Below, piece after piece: positions 45,300 through 55,327 of a stretch of DNA of 64,000 nucleotides. Under the pieces are notes generated by a model that saw only the letters and a list, made by a program, of their open reading frames with translations, was not told where the DNA came from and searched no databases. The translations under genes were made by a program, and so were the position numbers. Positions within the stretch are counted from its first letter, which is position 1, and every line of letters starts with the position of its first letter. Source of the DNA: Macrocystis pyrifera (lineage: Eukaryota > Sar > Phaeophyceae > Laminariales > Laminariaceae); NCBI GenBank assembly GCA_031763025.1, contig JASSKH010000038.1:2645001-2709000 (forward strand), in the 5' to 3' direction.

Positions 45300-47400
45300 T
45301 TCGTCTTGTTTTCACTTCGATGTGGCTGGAGCCATCCGGGCAGAGCCACTTGGGACCGCTATTTATTTATTATCGCTTTCGCTCTTCAGTAGATACGAGC
45401 AGCACGTCAGGCAGTGTAGGTGTACGAACAGTGTATCTGTAGAAGTATACAAATAGTGGTGTCAGGCAATTCTTGGCTTTTTGGGTACCGACAGCATCCA
45501 GGCAGCAACGCTGTAGGCAATAACCCTAAGTACTATCATGCAGCAGGAACAGTGCAGACGCGGGGGCTGTTTTCAGCTGTAGCCTGAATAGCGCTATTAA
45601 TTGCGCGCTCTTGGGCAGTTCTCATGTCAGCTTTGTTTCTATTTTTTTGTTGTCCGACGTGACACGTGCCTCTTTTCTTCGTGTTTACACAAAATGGGTC
45701 GTGGAAGTGGCTGCCATGCTGTCATCCTGGTTTACCCCCCCACGACTGAGTTTTGTTTGGTTTTGTTTCCCATTTACCTGTAGACTCCTTTTGCCTTTCG
45801 TGACCACGGGCTAGATTAATTGATTAGAGCACTGAGCTAACGTAGACCCAACAGCAACAACTGCTCGCTGCGCGTAGACGGTTGGTAAGGCACAGGTACC
45901 ATTTTTCATCGCTTTTCTCTGGTACGTACGTCGATGTACCTGGGAACTCAAAAGGGTTAACGGGGTAACAAATTGCACTGACTGTGCAAGTGTAAGCAAC
46001 GTCGATTCCAGACCTTGCTCTTTCAGTGGTCGAGCCTGGCACGTTAGAGAGCCACCAAATCAGATTCGCAATCAAGTGCAAGCTGACGCTTGTCTTGCTT
46101 CGATTTGTCGTGCACTCTTGTTATTTTTCCATTCCCAATCGCTTGAGCTTGGAGTTGGCTGGCCCTCACGGCTACTGCACAGTACCAATACATATTAGTT
46201 GGGTGGCGAAGTAAACCAACTAATAATCATCAATGAGATACATACGTCCAACCACAGACGCGCCAAGTCAGATAAAAAAGAGAACCCATAAAAAAAAAAA
46301 ACCGCACTCAACTATCTGTATACCCTAGCCAACTAGTGCCAACTAGTAATCAGTCGGCGACTTATAATCAGCCAACTCACTGCCCTACCATTCGCCATTC
46401 GTGCCGTCCGACTCCTCCATGTGAACGGCCGGGCGCGGCGGCTACAGGTGTGGCTTGCGCTTATTTCACAATTCAAACAAGAGTGACGGGACTTTATTTA
46501 CAGTAGTATTTGTTGCTCCTTTTGGGGGTGAGTCCGACCTTTTAGGCCTCTAGTCTTTGACCATGACGGGCGAGAGGAGAAATGGCGGGATGGGCATGGC
46601 GGAAATCCATCCTTACACCGAAATAACTAACGCAATCATAGCCAAGCGAATTTGCTGTAGCTGTACCGCTGTATCGTTTTGGTGGTGCTATTGCGGAGGC
46701 GGGGCTGACAAGGAAAGGGCCTCTAGTTCTTGAAAATTGGAGTCGAGACTCTTCGCCGTGTTCGCAGCTGAAATATTCAGATCCAGTTTCGCAGAGGTAC
46801 GATGGCCAGTCTCAAGGCCACTCACTGCCTGTCACACTACAGCAACGTTTTTTAGAGTTTTGCGAACCCCGCAGTTTTGTCTTGGACGTCTTGAATACGC
46901 ATGTATACATTGTTGGTCAGGCCTTGTGAGTCCTGTGGGTCCATCTAACATACAAGAAAGATAGACCCAAAACAGCGTCCTGTCTGGCAATCTATTTATC
47001 GTGTTTTCATTTGTTGTCGTCGTGTGTCGGCGAATGTAAACTACCAGGAAGACTGATCCACAACAGCGACCTGGCTGCCATTATGTTTCTAGTTGTGGAC
47101 GCCGTTTATTGCGGCCTTCTGACCATGCATCCAATGACCTACCGTTTGCACTTCGTGTTTCCATGTTTCTCGGCGTCATTCTTAGGCTCTTCGCATGGCG
47201 GGTACGAGAGCAGCTGCGGAGGAAACGTTGGCGACCGGGGTAGAGGGACCTGGATTGGGGTCACAGGGAGCGAGTCATCCTGCCACAGGCACGCCCGCGG
47301 CTTGTAAGGATATAAACTAAAGCATATCCCGATCCGTCATGTTTTTGTTACGTTTGTTTTTACCATGAAACGCCCCCGTCGGAGTTTAAACTTTCGCCGC
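45300..47400. other. No gene confirmed
   Basis: Minus strand near 45845-45945 contains TYVPEKSDEKWYLCLTNRL after a TTCCCAG acceptor-like site, possibly a terminal exon of an unknown gene. No partner exon was found. Otherwise spacer. Confidence 0.25.
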
Positions 47401-47429
47401 AAGCATTCTATCTCGGCAGATGTAGTTGC

Positions 47430-47640
47430 CAGGGCTGATTTGCGGTTCCTCGCAACTGTTCGGTTTGGTTCGGTTTCGCGGAACCGAATCGCACCGTGGA
47501 GATTTTCGCTGTCGGATTAAGAACCGAACCGAACCGTAGGAATGGTGCATGTGCGGTTCCGAACCGACCCGATTCGTAGGAACGTGCAAGGAGAAATATC
47601 GAAACCGTGGTGTGGGTTGGAACCGTAAAAAACCCGGGCT
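47430..47640. repeat. GAACCGAACCG array, possible hAT-like relic
   Basis: Starts CAGGGCTGATTTGCGGTTCC and ends GGAACCGTAAAAAACCCGGG, with repeats of GGTTCGGTT / GAACCGAACCG between. The layout (CAGGG end, short subterminal repeats in both orientations) resembles the element at 50725-51529. The right end is not a clean inverse and no target duplication is clear. Confidence 0.4.
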
Positions 47641-47954
47641 ATAACCACCTTCGGTCGTGGTACGCGAGCCCGGCCTCGTGGAGGTAGGGCAGACCGGTTG
47701 GTGTTGGTCGACAATCACTGGACACCCTCGGCGGCTCTACGTACAATGATATCTTATACCGTGCAATAATGAACCATACCGTAGCTCTATACGAGTATCA
47801 CTGGTGACTTGTCGTTAGTTTTGGATATGCACCGTGCTATCAATATCCACCGAATTGATGCTCCCTCTTGCCACATGCGTCGTAAGTACATGGCCTTGTT
47901 CATAAGACGCAGTGAACCAAAGCTACTGGGCACTATTAATGGGTTATATACCCC

Positions 47955-48262
47955 GGTGGCTTGGTAGGTGGTCCGCGTGCCTGTCAAGATCAATTTCGTG
48001 AGTTCGAATCTCATCGAGTGCATGCTCGTACTGTAGGGGCTTTTTCTTGTGTAAAAAATTGACTAGCGGAAAGCACGAGAGCGCGAGTTATATAGCTACA
48101 TTCGATGAAAATCGACGAGCAGTGGGAATGCTGAACCCCATGCGCGACAAAAAATATAGCCACGTACCGGGGGGAAGGGACGACACCTGTGACCACGGCT
48201 TGTCCAGAAGATCGCTGAGGGTAAAACCTTCTACGAGTGAGTTAGGCTGGAACGTAGAAGTG
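47955..48262 (+). mobile_element. tRNA-derived SINE (family F), copy 2
   Basis: Head with A box TGGCTTGGTAGGTGG (47958-47972) and B box GAGTTCGAATCTCATCG (about 48000-48016). The body matches copy 1: GAAAATCGACGAGCAGTGGG, AATGCTGAACCCCATGCGCG, GACCACGGCTTGTCCAGAAG, GGTAAAACC. It ends near GCTGGAACGTAGAAGTGAAG. Confidence 0.78.
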
Positions 48263-48269
48263 AAGAAAA

Positions 48270-50430
48270 AAATACCCCAATTCGTCGCGCGGGATTACCT
48301 CGAGTTCCTTCCTGGGCAGGAGCTGGGCTGGATGAAATGGTTGGCTGCTCACTAGGCATTTCGCCTGCTGTCGCAACCGTGGAGTGATCTGGAGTGATCC
48401 TTGCTGACTGTTGCCTTGCCACCCCCACCCGTGCATACCGTCACCTCTCGCTTCTTCAGACGAGGATGACGGCCAAGGGTCTCCGATCGCTCTTCTGGGA
48501 GATAGCGATGGGGCAGGGGCAAAAGGTGGGTGCATACTACAGCAGGCAGCAGGATATTGCGAACAGACTCGGCAGATGGTCAGCTTCGAGGGGTGCTTTT
48601 TCGTGGCTCTAAACCCTTGACTGGTCAACACTTGGCTTTGGCGGTTATTGCTTGCCTCTCGATTTGTGTGCTTCATTTTTGGCAGTCGCTGACGCGTGCT
48701 TTTTTTTCATCACTTGCAGAAGGTCAATTGCTTGTGGCCGTGGCGTTTATTGCTTTATTGCAACTCGCTGGACCAAGGTATCGGAGTAGGGGGCTGTCCT
48801 ACGACTTCGCTGTTGTGTCGTGGGTCATGTTTTTGTGGCCATCCTGCCCGGTGCTGTTGGGCTCTACTATATGTTCGGCATCCATTCGACTGCTGTGCCT
48901 GCCTACATGCATTCGATCACCGCGCCACCGAGGTTGGAAGTGTGCTTATTTTCATCCGATTGGGACGTATTGTTGCATGTTCGCTTGGCGATGAACATCA
49001 GCAGGGAAGGGGGAGGAGGAAGCAGGGGAAAGCGACGAGCCGGATCTAACCGCCAGCGCCGACCTGGAGGATAGCAGGTGATGGATGTGACTGGATGTGA
49101 CTGAATGATTTATGGATGTGATGGATATGACTGAAGATGGATATGTGTGGTAGATGTGAATGAAATAATGAAATGCTGGGTGTGACTGAAAATATGGTTG
49201 TGATTGAAGTGATCGATGTGGTTGATACCTTGCTGTTTGCGCCGCCGGTATGGAATCATGCGATTGTGTTTTCGAGCTGTCGTATTGTCGGCGCTGCGTG
49301 GCTTCACCCTAAAGGGGTTATTGCTGCCATGCACAGCTGCCGATTTCCTATGTGTGTAGTAACGCGGTGATACATAGTTGATGCAGGCTCTATTTACCAG
49401 GAGTCGCTACGTGACGATTTACGTGTTTTCCTTCCTATAAGAGTACAAGGTAATGCTTTAGTTGGTGCCCTGTTGGTGCTTCGCCCAAAAGGTTGTATCA
49501 AGTATTACAATAGCAGACAGGGCCCTTGGTGTGTATTCGTAACATTGATTATTGACTATTAATACCACCCGCGTTTTTTCCTGGCAACGCCCTTGCTTCG
49601 TCCGGCTCGATTCTTGATCACTGTATTGCTGGAAAAATGAACCCCCACTAATTCCAAGTATGCTTTCCACAAAACCGTCGGTGTGTGGTTTTTAAGGGAT
49701 GACGGTGGTGACACCGAGGCGTGTAAACATCTGCCTGCTACGAGGTATGCCGTTTTTGCTGTCCTCCTCTTTGATCCCCACGAATGTTGCATCATCCTTT
49801 CTCTCAGACCGTAGAGTAGTAGCTCCACAGAGGGAACATGCCGTGCTCGAGCGTGGCCTTCGCTTGCCGTCATTCGTGTGTTGTAGTGGCCATTTTTCCG
49901 GTTTGCGTTCATCTGACGGCGTTTTCGTCGGGGAAGGCGTTTTACTGTTGCACTGTCATTTTCGATCTCACCCTTACAACTGAGAGGTTATCAGGCGCCC
50001 ATGGGGCTAGCTCGGAGTTGGCAAATGGGATGGGACGAAGATCAACAAGCTGTATGTACTATGTATCTGGTACAGCCTTGCAACAGAAGGGTGTCACTGG
50101 ACGGTTTCGGTGCGCCTTGTGTTGCTTATAATATCCTTATCCTTGAGTATGTGTAGCCTTGAGTTGTCATCAGAAAATATGTCGAGCGCTGTGAATTCGT
50201 CGCTACGTGTGTTGTTGCTATTTTTTTGTTTTGTTGGGTTAGGGTAAGGGTTATAGGGGTAGCCTGTCGAGGAGATAGACGGTGCAGGCATGCATCTCTT
50301 TGCCGAGAATTGATACGACGACGCAAACACCTATTTTCCAATACCAGTACATGATAAAAAGTGGGTGCCCGCCTGCTAGTGCTACTCACCCTTAGAGGAC
50401 CCTTGCAAGACCCTAACACTCCAATACTCT
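48270..50430. other. No gene confirmed; minisatellite at 49080-49235
   Basis: 49080-49235 holds degenerate repeats of GGATGTGACT and GGATATGACT. 48696-48770 has an exon-like stretch (acceptor ACTTGCAG, donor GTATCG) that is open in all three frames, so the frame cannot be chosen. No family recognised. Confidence 0.3.
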
Positions 50431-50438
50431 CCCGTGTC

Positions 50439-50534
50439 ATGTTGCTGTGTCGCAGTGAGCTCTCCGCGTCAGACGAGGATAGTACCTGGATTTCGTGGTT
50501 TGTCTCGCTTAGAGGCAACGAGTTCTTCTGCGAG
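50439..50534 (+). CDS. CSNK2B: CK2 beta exon 1 (N-terminal)
   Basis: Reads [19 protein letters not shown], then [13 protein letters not shown], and ends at a GTGCGA donor. The conserved WISWF...LRGNEFFCE core fixes the frame. The frame is also open upstream to an ATG at 50361, and an intron acceptor within the first codons is possible. Confidence 0.85.
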
Positions 50535-53500
50535 GTGCGAGCGTGTACGGTTGTTGTGGTGGTGTTCATACACCGTCTCATTTTGTTGCTTCTCGTTGTT
50601 TCGTCGGCCCACTAAAATTGCCTGTCCGCAACAGCTTTTGCTGTGATCTGTGGGATCGATGTTGAAACGATCTCCAGTCAATAAACAGGGGCAGGTATGA
50701 TTGGAGGTCAGAGCACCTTTTTTTCAGGGCTTTTCGCGGGTCAGGTCAAATCTCACGGGTCGGGTCGGGTCGGGTCGGGTCGGGTGGGATCGGGTCAGCT
50801 GACCCGACCCGACCTGCGAGATTTTGAAAGCCTCTTGACCCGACCCGACCCGACCCGCGAGATTTAAAAAGTTGTTGACCCGACCCGACCCGACCCGTGA
50901 GATTTGAAAATATCCAGACCCGACCTGACCCGACCCGACCCGACCCGCCCCCTTCGGATTGACCCGTGAGACACGGGTTTCGTGCGGATCGGGTCACCTT
51001 GACCCGTGAGACTATTTATCTTGACCGGCAGGTCCGATCTGCGGATCCGGCCCGTGGGTCGACACTTCAAAAACAATTTTATATCCATTTTTGTGTCCAC
51101 AAGCGATATGTGGCCTGGCTGCAGTGGGAATAGATGGATGCGGGCATGCGTATATTGATTTGGCAGTGTTTTAATGTTTGAATAAGATACCAAAGGAGTA
51201 TTATTAAGTATTTGTACGAGAAAAGCCTTGGAGTAAGAAAGCGGGAAGTGTTTTGAGTGTCGGATCCGCGGGCCGGATGCGCGGGTCCGACCCGCGGGTC
51301 AGCAGGAAAGGACTCGCGGGTGATGCTGGCCCGACCCGCGAGTGATCCGTTTCTCGCGGATCATGACCTGACTCGACCCGTGAGCTTTTCATCACCTCTG
51401 GACCCGACCCGACCCGACCCGACCCGTGAGATTTTGAACACTTCCTGACCCGACCCGACCCGACCCGTGACATTTTTAACACTTCGTGACCCGACCCGCG
51501 GGTCGGGTCATGACCCGCGAAAAGCCCTGCTTTTTTTAATGAATAGGGCCACTAATCGAACCAGTGGCACTGCCGATATCTCCTCGCATTTTATTCGGAT
51601 TGACGCCTGTTCTCCGGAGTTCCGGGCCGATGTTGGTGCTATGGCTGATTTGCTCTGCATGAATGGAACGGTTGTTGGACCTCGTTACAGGTGGACGAGG
51701 ATTACATCCAGGACGACTTCAACTTGACAGGACTGTCGACGATGGTGCCATATTATGAGTACGCCCTCGATATGATTCTCGATGTCGAGATGCCTGTGGG
51801 CCAAACGCTGACGGAAGAGCAACAGGTAAGGAAACCACTACAGTAGACGTCATGGCCGTATGACACGACTGGATTTTGTCTGCTAGTAATAGAACTGTTC
51901 TGTTCACATACCAGCGCACGCAATATTTAAACGGGTGATAGGGGTGAACGCTCGTGATGTTGCGCACGCACATGCAAGAGTTCTACAGGTTCCCGCGCGT
52001 ACCCCTGGTTCGCTTTGGTGTGCAGTCATTTTTCCTCACGGCAAGAAATTAATGTCCAGGAAGATGCAGTAGACATTTTACACTTGAAGGTTTTTAACGC
52101 ATTGAGCTTTCAACTCGCAGTTATCTCGCATTTCACCCAATGCATTGTGTCCGTCGCTTGACCCACCGCTACCTTGCCGTGCTCTTACGTTGGTATGTTC
52201 GCTGTCGTGCTTTATTGTTTTCGTTTTGCAGGAGGTGGTAGAAAGCGCCGCAGAGATCCTGTATGGCCTCATCCACGCGCGTTATATCCTCACTAACCGA
52301 GGGATGCAGGGGATGGTGAGCGCAGCGGGTGATGGACGATGGGGCCATATTACCGGTGTCGGCCTGCTTGTGCATGTAAAAATGTTGGAAAGTCTCAAAA
52401 AAGTGTTGGCGTGTCTTGTATCCAGATGATTTTCATGTGATGGTCTATTCAAGCCGCGCTGTAGGCCTCCCGATGACTCATGCTGCCGGTACCTGCCTGT
52501 CTGTACTGTCATGTATAGATTTTTCAGTAGTGTTTGGCCACTCTGCCGGTATCTGGCTGCCTGTGCGCATGTGCGTGTGCGTGTGCGTGTGTGTCAAGTG
52601 TGAATAAATCAGCGTCGTTGGCGTGCTTGACCAGATGAAACCTCCGCCGTGCAGTCGATGTTTCTACGCACCGTGGTGCCAGGCTTAATCAATTGCATTA
52701 CTTGTTTCGCCGTTGTATGTGCCGTGCCCCTTTCGAATAAACCGCGCTGACTGACTCCTTCCTTCCTTCCTGTCACCCATCCTCACCGACCCTCCCCTCC
52801 CGCCAGTTGGAAAAATTTCAAGTCGGCGCTTTCGGCCGGTGCCCGCGAGTGTACTGTCAAGGCCAGAACGTCCTTCCTGCGGGACTGTCGGACGTCCCAC
52901 GCAACTGCACTGTGGCAGTGTATTGCCCGAAGTGCCAGGTGGGGAAGGCATGTCCAGTAGCTATTTACTTTTGAAATTCTTCAGTATCGAATTAATGAGT
53001 TGTGGGCTCCAGAGCCAGATTGGGTTACTAAAAATGGAATTTTACGCGAAAATAGTCGAAAAGCGGAGAATTTTGGGAGAGTCTGGAACTATTCGACAGG
53101 ACCCAGTAGCCACCCTCACTGCATCTGGCACCGCCTATTCGTGACTTTTGGTTCGCCTAAATTGAGTTGTTTTTACCCGTACAGTAGTGATGACATATCG
53201 TACGTGGCTTGAACGTAAGATGCCCAGAAGATGCATTTTGCTAGTCTCCGCCATGTAATGTTCGTGATGTCGATTGACTAAACGTGCGAAACATCAAGCC
53301 CGTTCGCACCTCCCGTGCACAATTAGAGCTTTTGATTAGGTGGGGCCGTCCTTTCGCTCACATGGGGTTACATGGAAGGTATTCTCTGAAATGCTGCCCT
53401 TTGTGTTGTTTTTTCTTTGCAGGACATTTTCACACCCCAAGAGTACCCGACAGGCCAACATCGATGGCGCGTACTTTGGGACAACTTTCTCGCACCTTTT

Positions 53501-53543
53501 CCTCCTCGCGCATCCGGAGCTCATCCCATCTAGACCGAATCAG
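50439..53543 (+). CDS. CSNK2B: Casein kinase 2 regulatory (beta) subunit, 5 exons seen
   Basis: The regulatory subunit of the CK2 tetramer: it dimerises through a zinc ribbon and docks the catalytic alpha subunits in nucleus and cytoplasm. Exons: 50439-50534, 51691-51825, 52232-52315, 52807-52938, 53423-53543, all phase 0 except the last. Landmarks: [79 protein letters not shown]. The four zinc cysteines have the family spacing (5, 23 and 3 residues; C117, C122, C145, C148 if the ATG at 50439 is used). The last exon is 121 nt where 120 keeps frame, with an extra C in the run 53435-53438. The final exon (FVPRxYGF type) was not found downstream. The start is uncertain: GTCGCAG just before the TGAGCTC at 50456 could be an acceptor. 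Confidence 0.92.
50725..51529 (+). mobile_element. Non-autonomous hAT-like element, copy 1 (805 bp)
   Basis: Inverted ends CAGGGCTTTTCGCGGGTCA and TGACCCGCGAAAAGCCCTG. It is flanked by an 8 bp direct duplication CTTTTTTT (50717-50724 and 51530-51537), the hAT signature. The subterminal parts are arrays of GGGTCGGGTC / GACCCGACCC separated by TCTCACGG and TTTTGAAA-type spacers, in both orientations. The core at about 51060-51250 is AT-rich. It sits in intron 1 of CK2 beta and encodes no transposase. Confidence 0.85.
51691..51825 (+). CDS. CSNK2B: CK2 beta exon 2 (acidic loop region)
   Basis: 45 codons from acceptor GTTACAG to donor GTAAGG, reading [35 protein letters not shown] and [10 protein letters not shown]. 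The stretch [15 protein letters not shown] is shorter and less acidic than the animal protein's DLEPDEELED loop. Confidence 0.95.
52232..52315 (+). CDS. CSNK2B: CK2 beta exon 3
   Basis: 28 codons from acceptor TTTTGCAG to donor GTGAGC, reading [20 protein letters not shown] and TNRGMQGM. This is the most conserved helix of the family. Confidence 0.96.
52807..52938 (+). CDS. CSNK2B: CK2 beta exon 4 (zinc ribbon)
   Basis: 44 codons from acceptor CGCCAG to donor GTGGGG, reading [35 protein letters not shown] and VAVYCPKCQ. All four zinc-binding Cys are present. [11 protein letters not shown] replaces the usual MVKLYCPKC. Confidence 0.96.
53423..53543 (+). CDS. CSNK2B: CK2 beta exon 5, with 1-base insertion in a C run
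   Basis: Begins DIFTP (family DVYTP), then loses frame at CCCC (53435-53438). In the next frame it continues [20 protein letters not shown] and [15 protein letters not shown] to a GTGAGG donor. With three C the exon would be 120 nt and in frame. The donor context ACCGAATCAGGTG is duplicated 55 bp downstream (53589). Confidence 0.85.
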
Positions 53544-53691
53544 GTGAGGAGTTCTTTCCGGTCGGGGACTTAGAAGGAGTCAATTTACACCGAATCAGGT
53601 GGGGAGTTGGCTTCGATCGGACTCTCAAGAAGTGCTTTAAGTTGTAAGTGTACCATGCTTTTCGACACTGTTGCATGCTTGGTGGGCAGTA

Positions 53692-53801
53692 CTATTACGG
53701 GGGACCATAGTCAACAAGACTTATGGTTTACATAAAAACCTATATATTTACCTATTTTTACTATCAATATTTGGTCCTATTAACTATGGCCTCCCGTAAT
53801 A
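53692..53801. mobile_element. MITE, GGGGGACCATAG family, copy 4
   Basis: CTATTACGGGGGACCATAG at the left and CTATGGCCTCCCGTAATA at the right. Orientation of the interior matches the 13654 copy and is opposite to the 22417 and 25927 copies. It lies downstream of CK2 beta exon 5. Confidence 0.8.
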
Positions 53802-53809
53802 ATATGTCA

Positions 53810-55200
53810 GCCAATGTTTGCGGTCGCGACAATTTCATCTTCACAAGCAGTACATACTCGCATACTTACATTACAGTACGGACACAACATGCAGTACTAT
53901 TAATAGTGGCGTCGCCCGAGTGTGGTCGATTGACGTTGTCGTGCTAGTGTTTTGTAGTTCTTGTGTTATTCGAGTTATATGCACCTGCTCCTCTCGGGGG
54001 TCAGGTCGGGTCAACGTGCCCAAACTCCAGGGGTAACAACAGCCTGTTCTGATGTTACAACGGGAGCTATGGGCTGAATTTACACACGACACGAAATTGA
54101 AACGTGGAAGTGTGGTGAGCTCAAGCTTTATTTTACCAATCCGCCGGAGGATAAAAAAAAAAGAAAATGAGTTATACGTGGTGATGTCGGATACGTTCCC
54201 TATCCAACGCAAACCATCCGAGCAGCGCCCAGCAGTCTTTCCTCCCAACGACTCGCGACTGACTGACTGTAGGACTGTAGGAACTGTGCATGTTCTTCAT
54301 TCATACTTGATGTCTAGCGAAAGGTGTCTTGAGCCCAGCTCTTGCTGTTGGATGACCCCATGACCCCACCCCGCCTTCTTTACTCTGTATCTCTGCGCCT
54401 CTGAAACTTGAAACCGCACAAAAATCGTCCCTCAGGCGTACGTATCGAGGATATACGGGTTTAAGATCCACCAGACGAGTGCGTACCACCGCAACAATAA
54501 AGAGGCGGGAGCAAACGGGGAAGCGGGAAGCGCACGAGCTTCGCGAAGGAAAAACAGCAAAAAGGATAAAGCACGCCACACCGCGCGTTAGGGTGCGTTG
54601 GCCTTCCAACTCTCGTTGCGTATGACGGCGAATACTCGGCTTCCTTTGACATGTTGTAGATTTCGTTGTTGTATTGCCGTTGGACCAGGATCTTCGGTTC
54701 ACAACTCAATCGGGGTTTGGGGGCGAGTCGATGTTTTTGAGCTCGTCGAATTCTGGATGTTTCCTCGTTTGTAACGTACACTAGCACTAGATGTGCCGCG
54801 CCAGATGCTTGAGTCAGCGCTTCACGCCGTGTTGGTGCGATTGCTCTCAACAGTGAAGTGTACCGGGTATCATACATCTCAGCCTATAGATCGCTTGTTG
54901 AACGACCTTCGCAGCACACACAGGATGGGAAGTAGTACCGTATGATACAAAGTTCGTTGATGGGCACGTTGCGAAAGCACTGCGAAATGACGAAACAATC
55001 CTATAGGCGTAACACATTCGCCAGCAACCCACCGCATGCGCGATGTGCAGTGCATGTGTGCATGTGCCCGCCACGGACGCACGGACGCACGTACTGTACG
55101 CCTCTTGCCTCTTGCCATGCTACAGTAAGCAATTACCGAGTAAAATGTTGTACGATTAAACTCAATAGGGGATACCGCTGTCGGCTCATTCAGGAGCAGT
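53810..55200. other. Convergent intergenic or 3' region, CK2 beta / EF-hand
   Basis: The CK2 beta terminal exon and both 3' UTRs should lie here. I scanned the plus strand for an acceptor followed by the F[VT]P[KR]xYGF motif and found none. Open frames present have no recognisable content. Confidence 0.4.
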
Positions 55201-55205
55201 GCGCT

Positions 55206-55327
55206 TCATTTGGGAGTTGGTGTTGTTGCTGTCGCTGATGCTGGCGCCACAGGCACGCTTTTTGTGAGCGCTTCCACATACACTTGTCGCTTTTTAGGGT
55301 TCAGGAAGTATTCCTTTAGCCCCATCA
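55206..55327 (-). CDS. EF-hand protein exon 8 and stop
   Basis: Acceptor CTTTCAG. Two bases (TG) complete the codon begun by exon 7 (GTG, Val), then MGLKEYFLNPKKRQVYVEAL, TKSVPVAPASATATTPTPK and TGA. The phase fit supports the linkage. Confidence 0.82.

Noticed and set aside
48530-49074. Possible membrane-protein gene on plus
   Set aside because: Three overlapping frames are all open and hydrophobic or Cys-rich, the frame cannot be chosen, and splice sites do not give a consistent chain.
50746-51482. Frames rich in Gly-Arg-Val-Gly-Ser repeats
   Set aside because: They are translations of the GGGTC arrays of the hAT-like element. The same applies to 57182-58133.
50735-51525. CRISPR-like array
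   Set aside because: The units are irregular, occur in both orientations, lie in an intron and are bounded by TIRs and an 8 bp duplication. No cas genes, and the host is a eukaryote.
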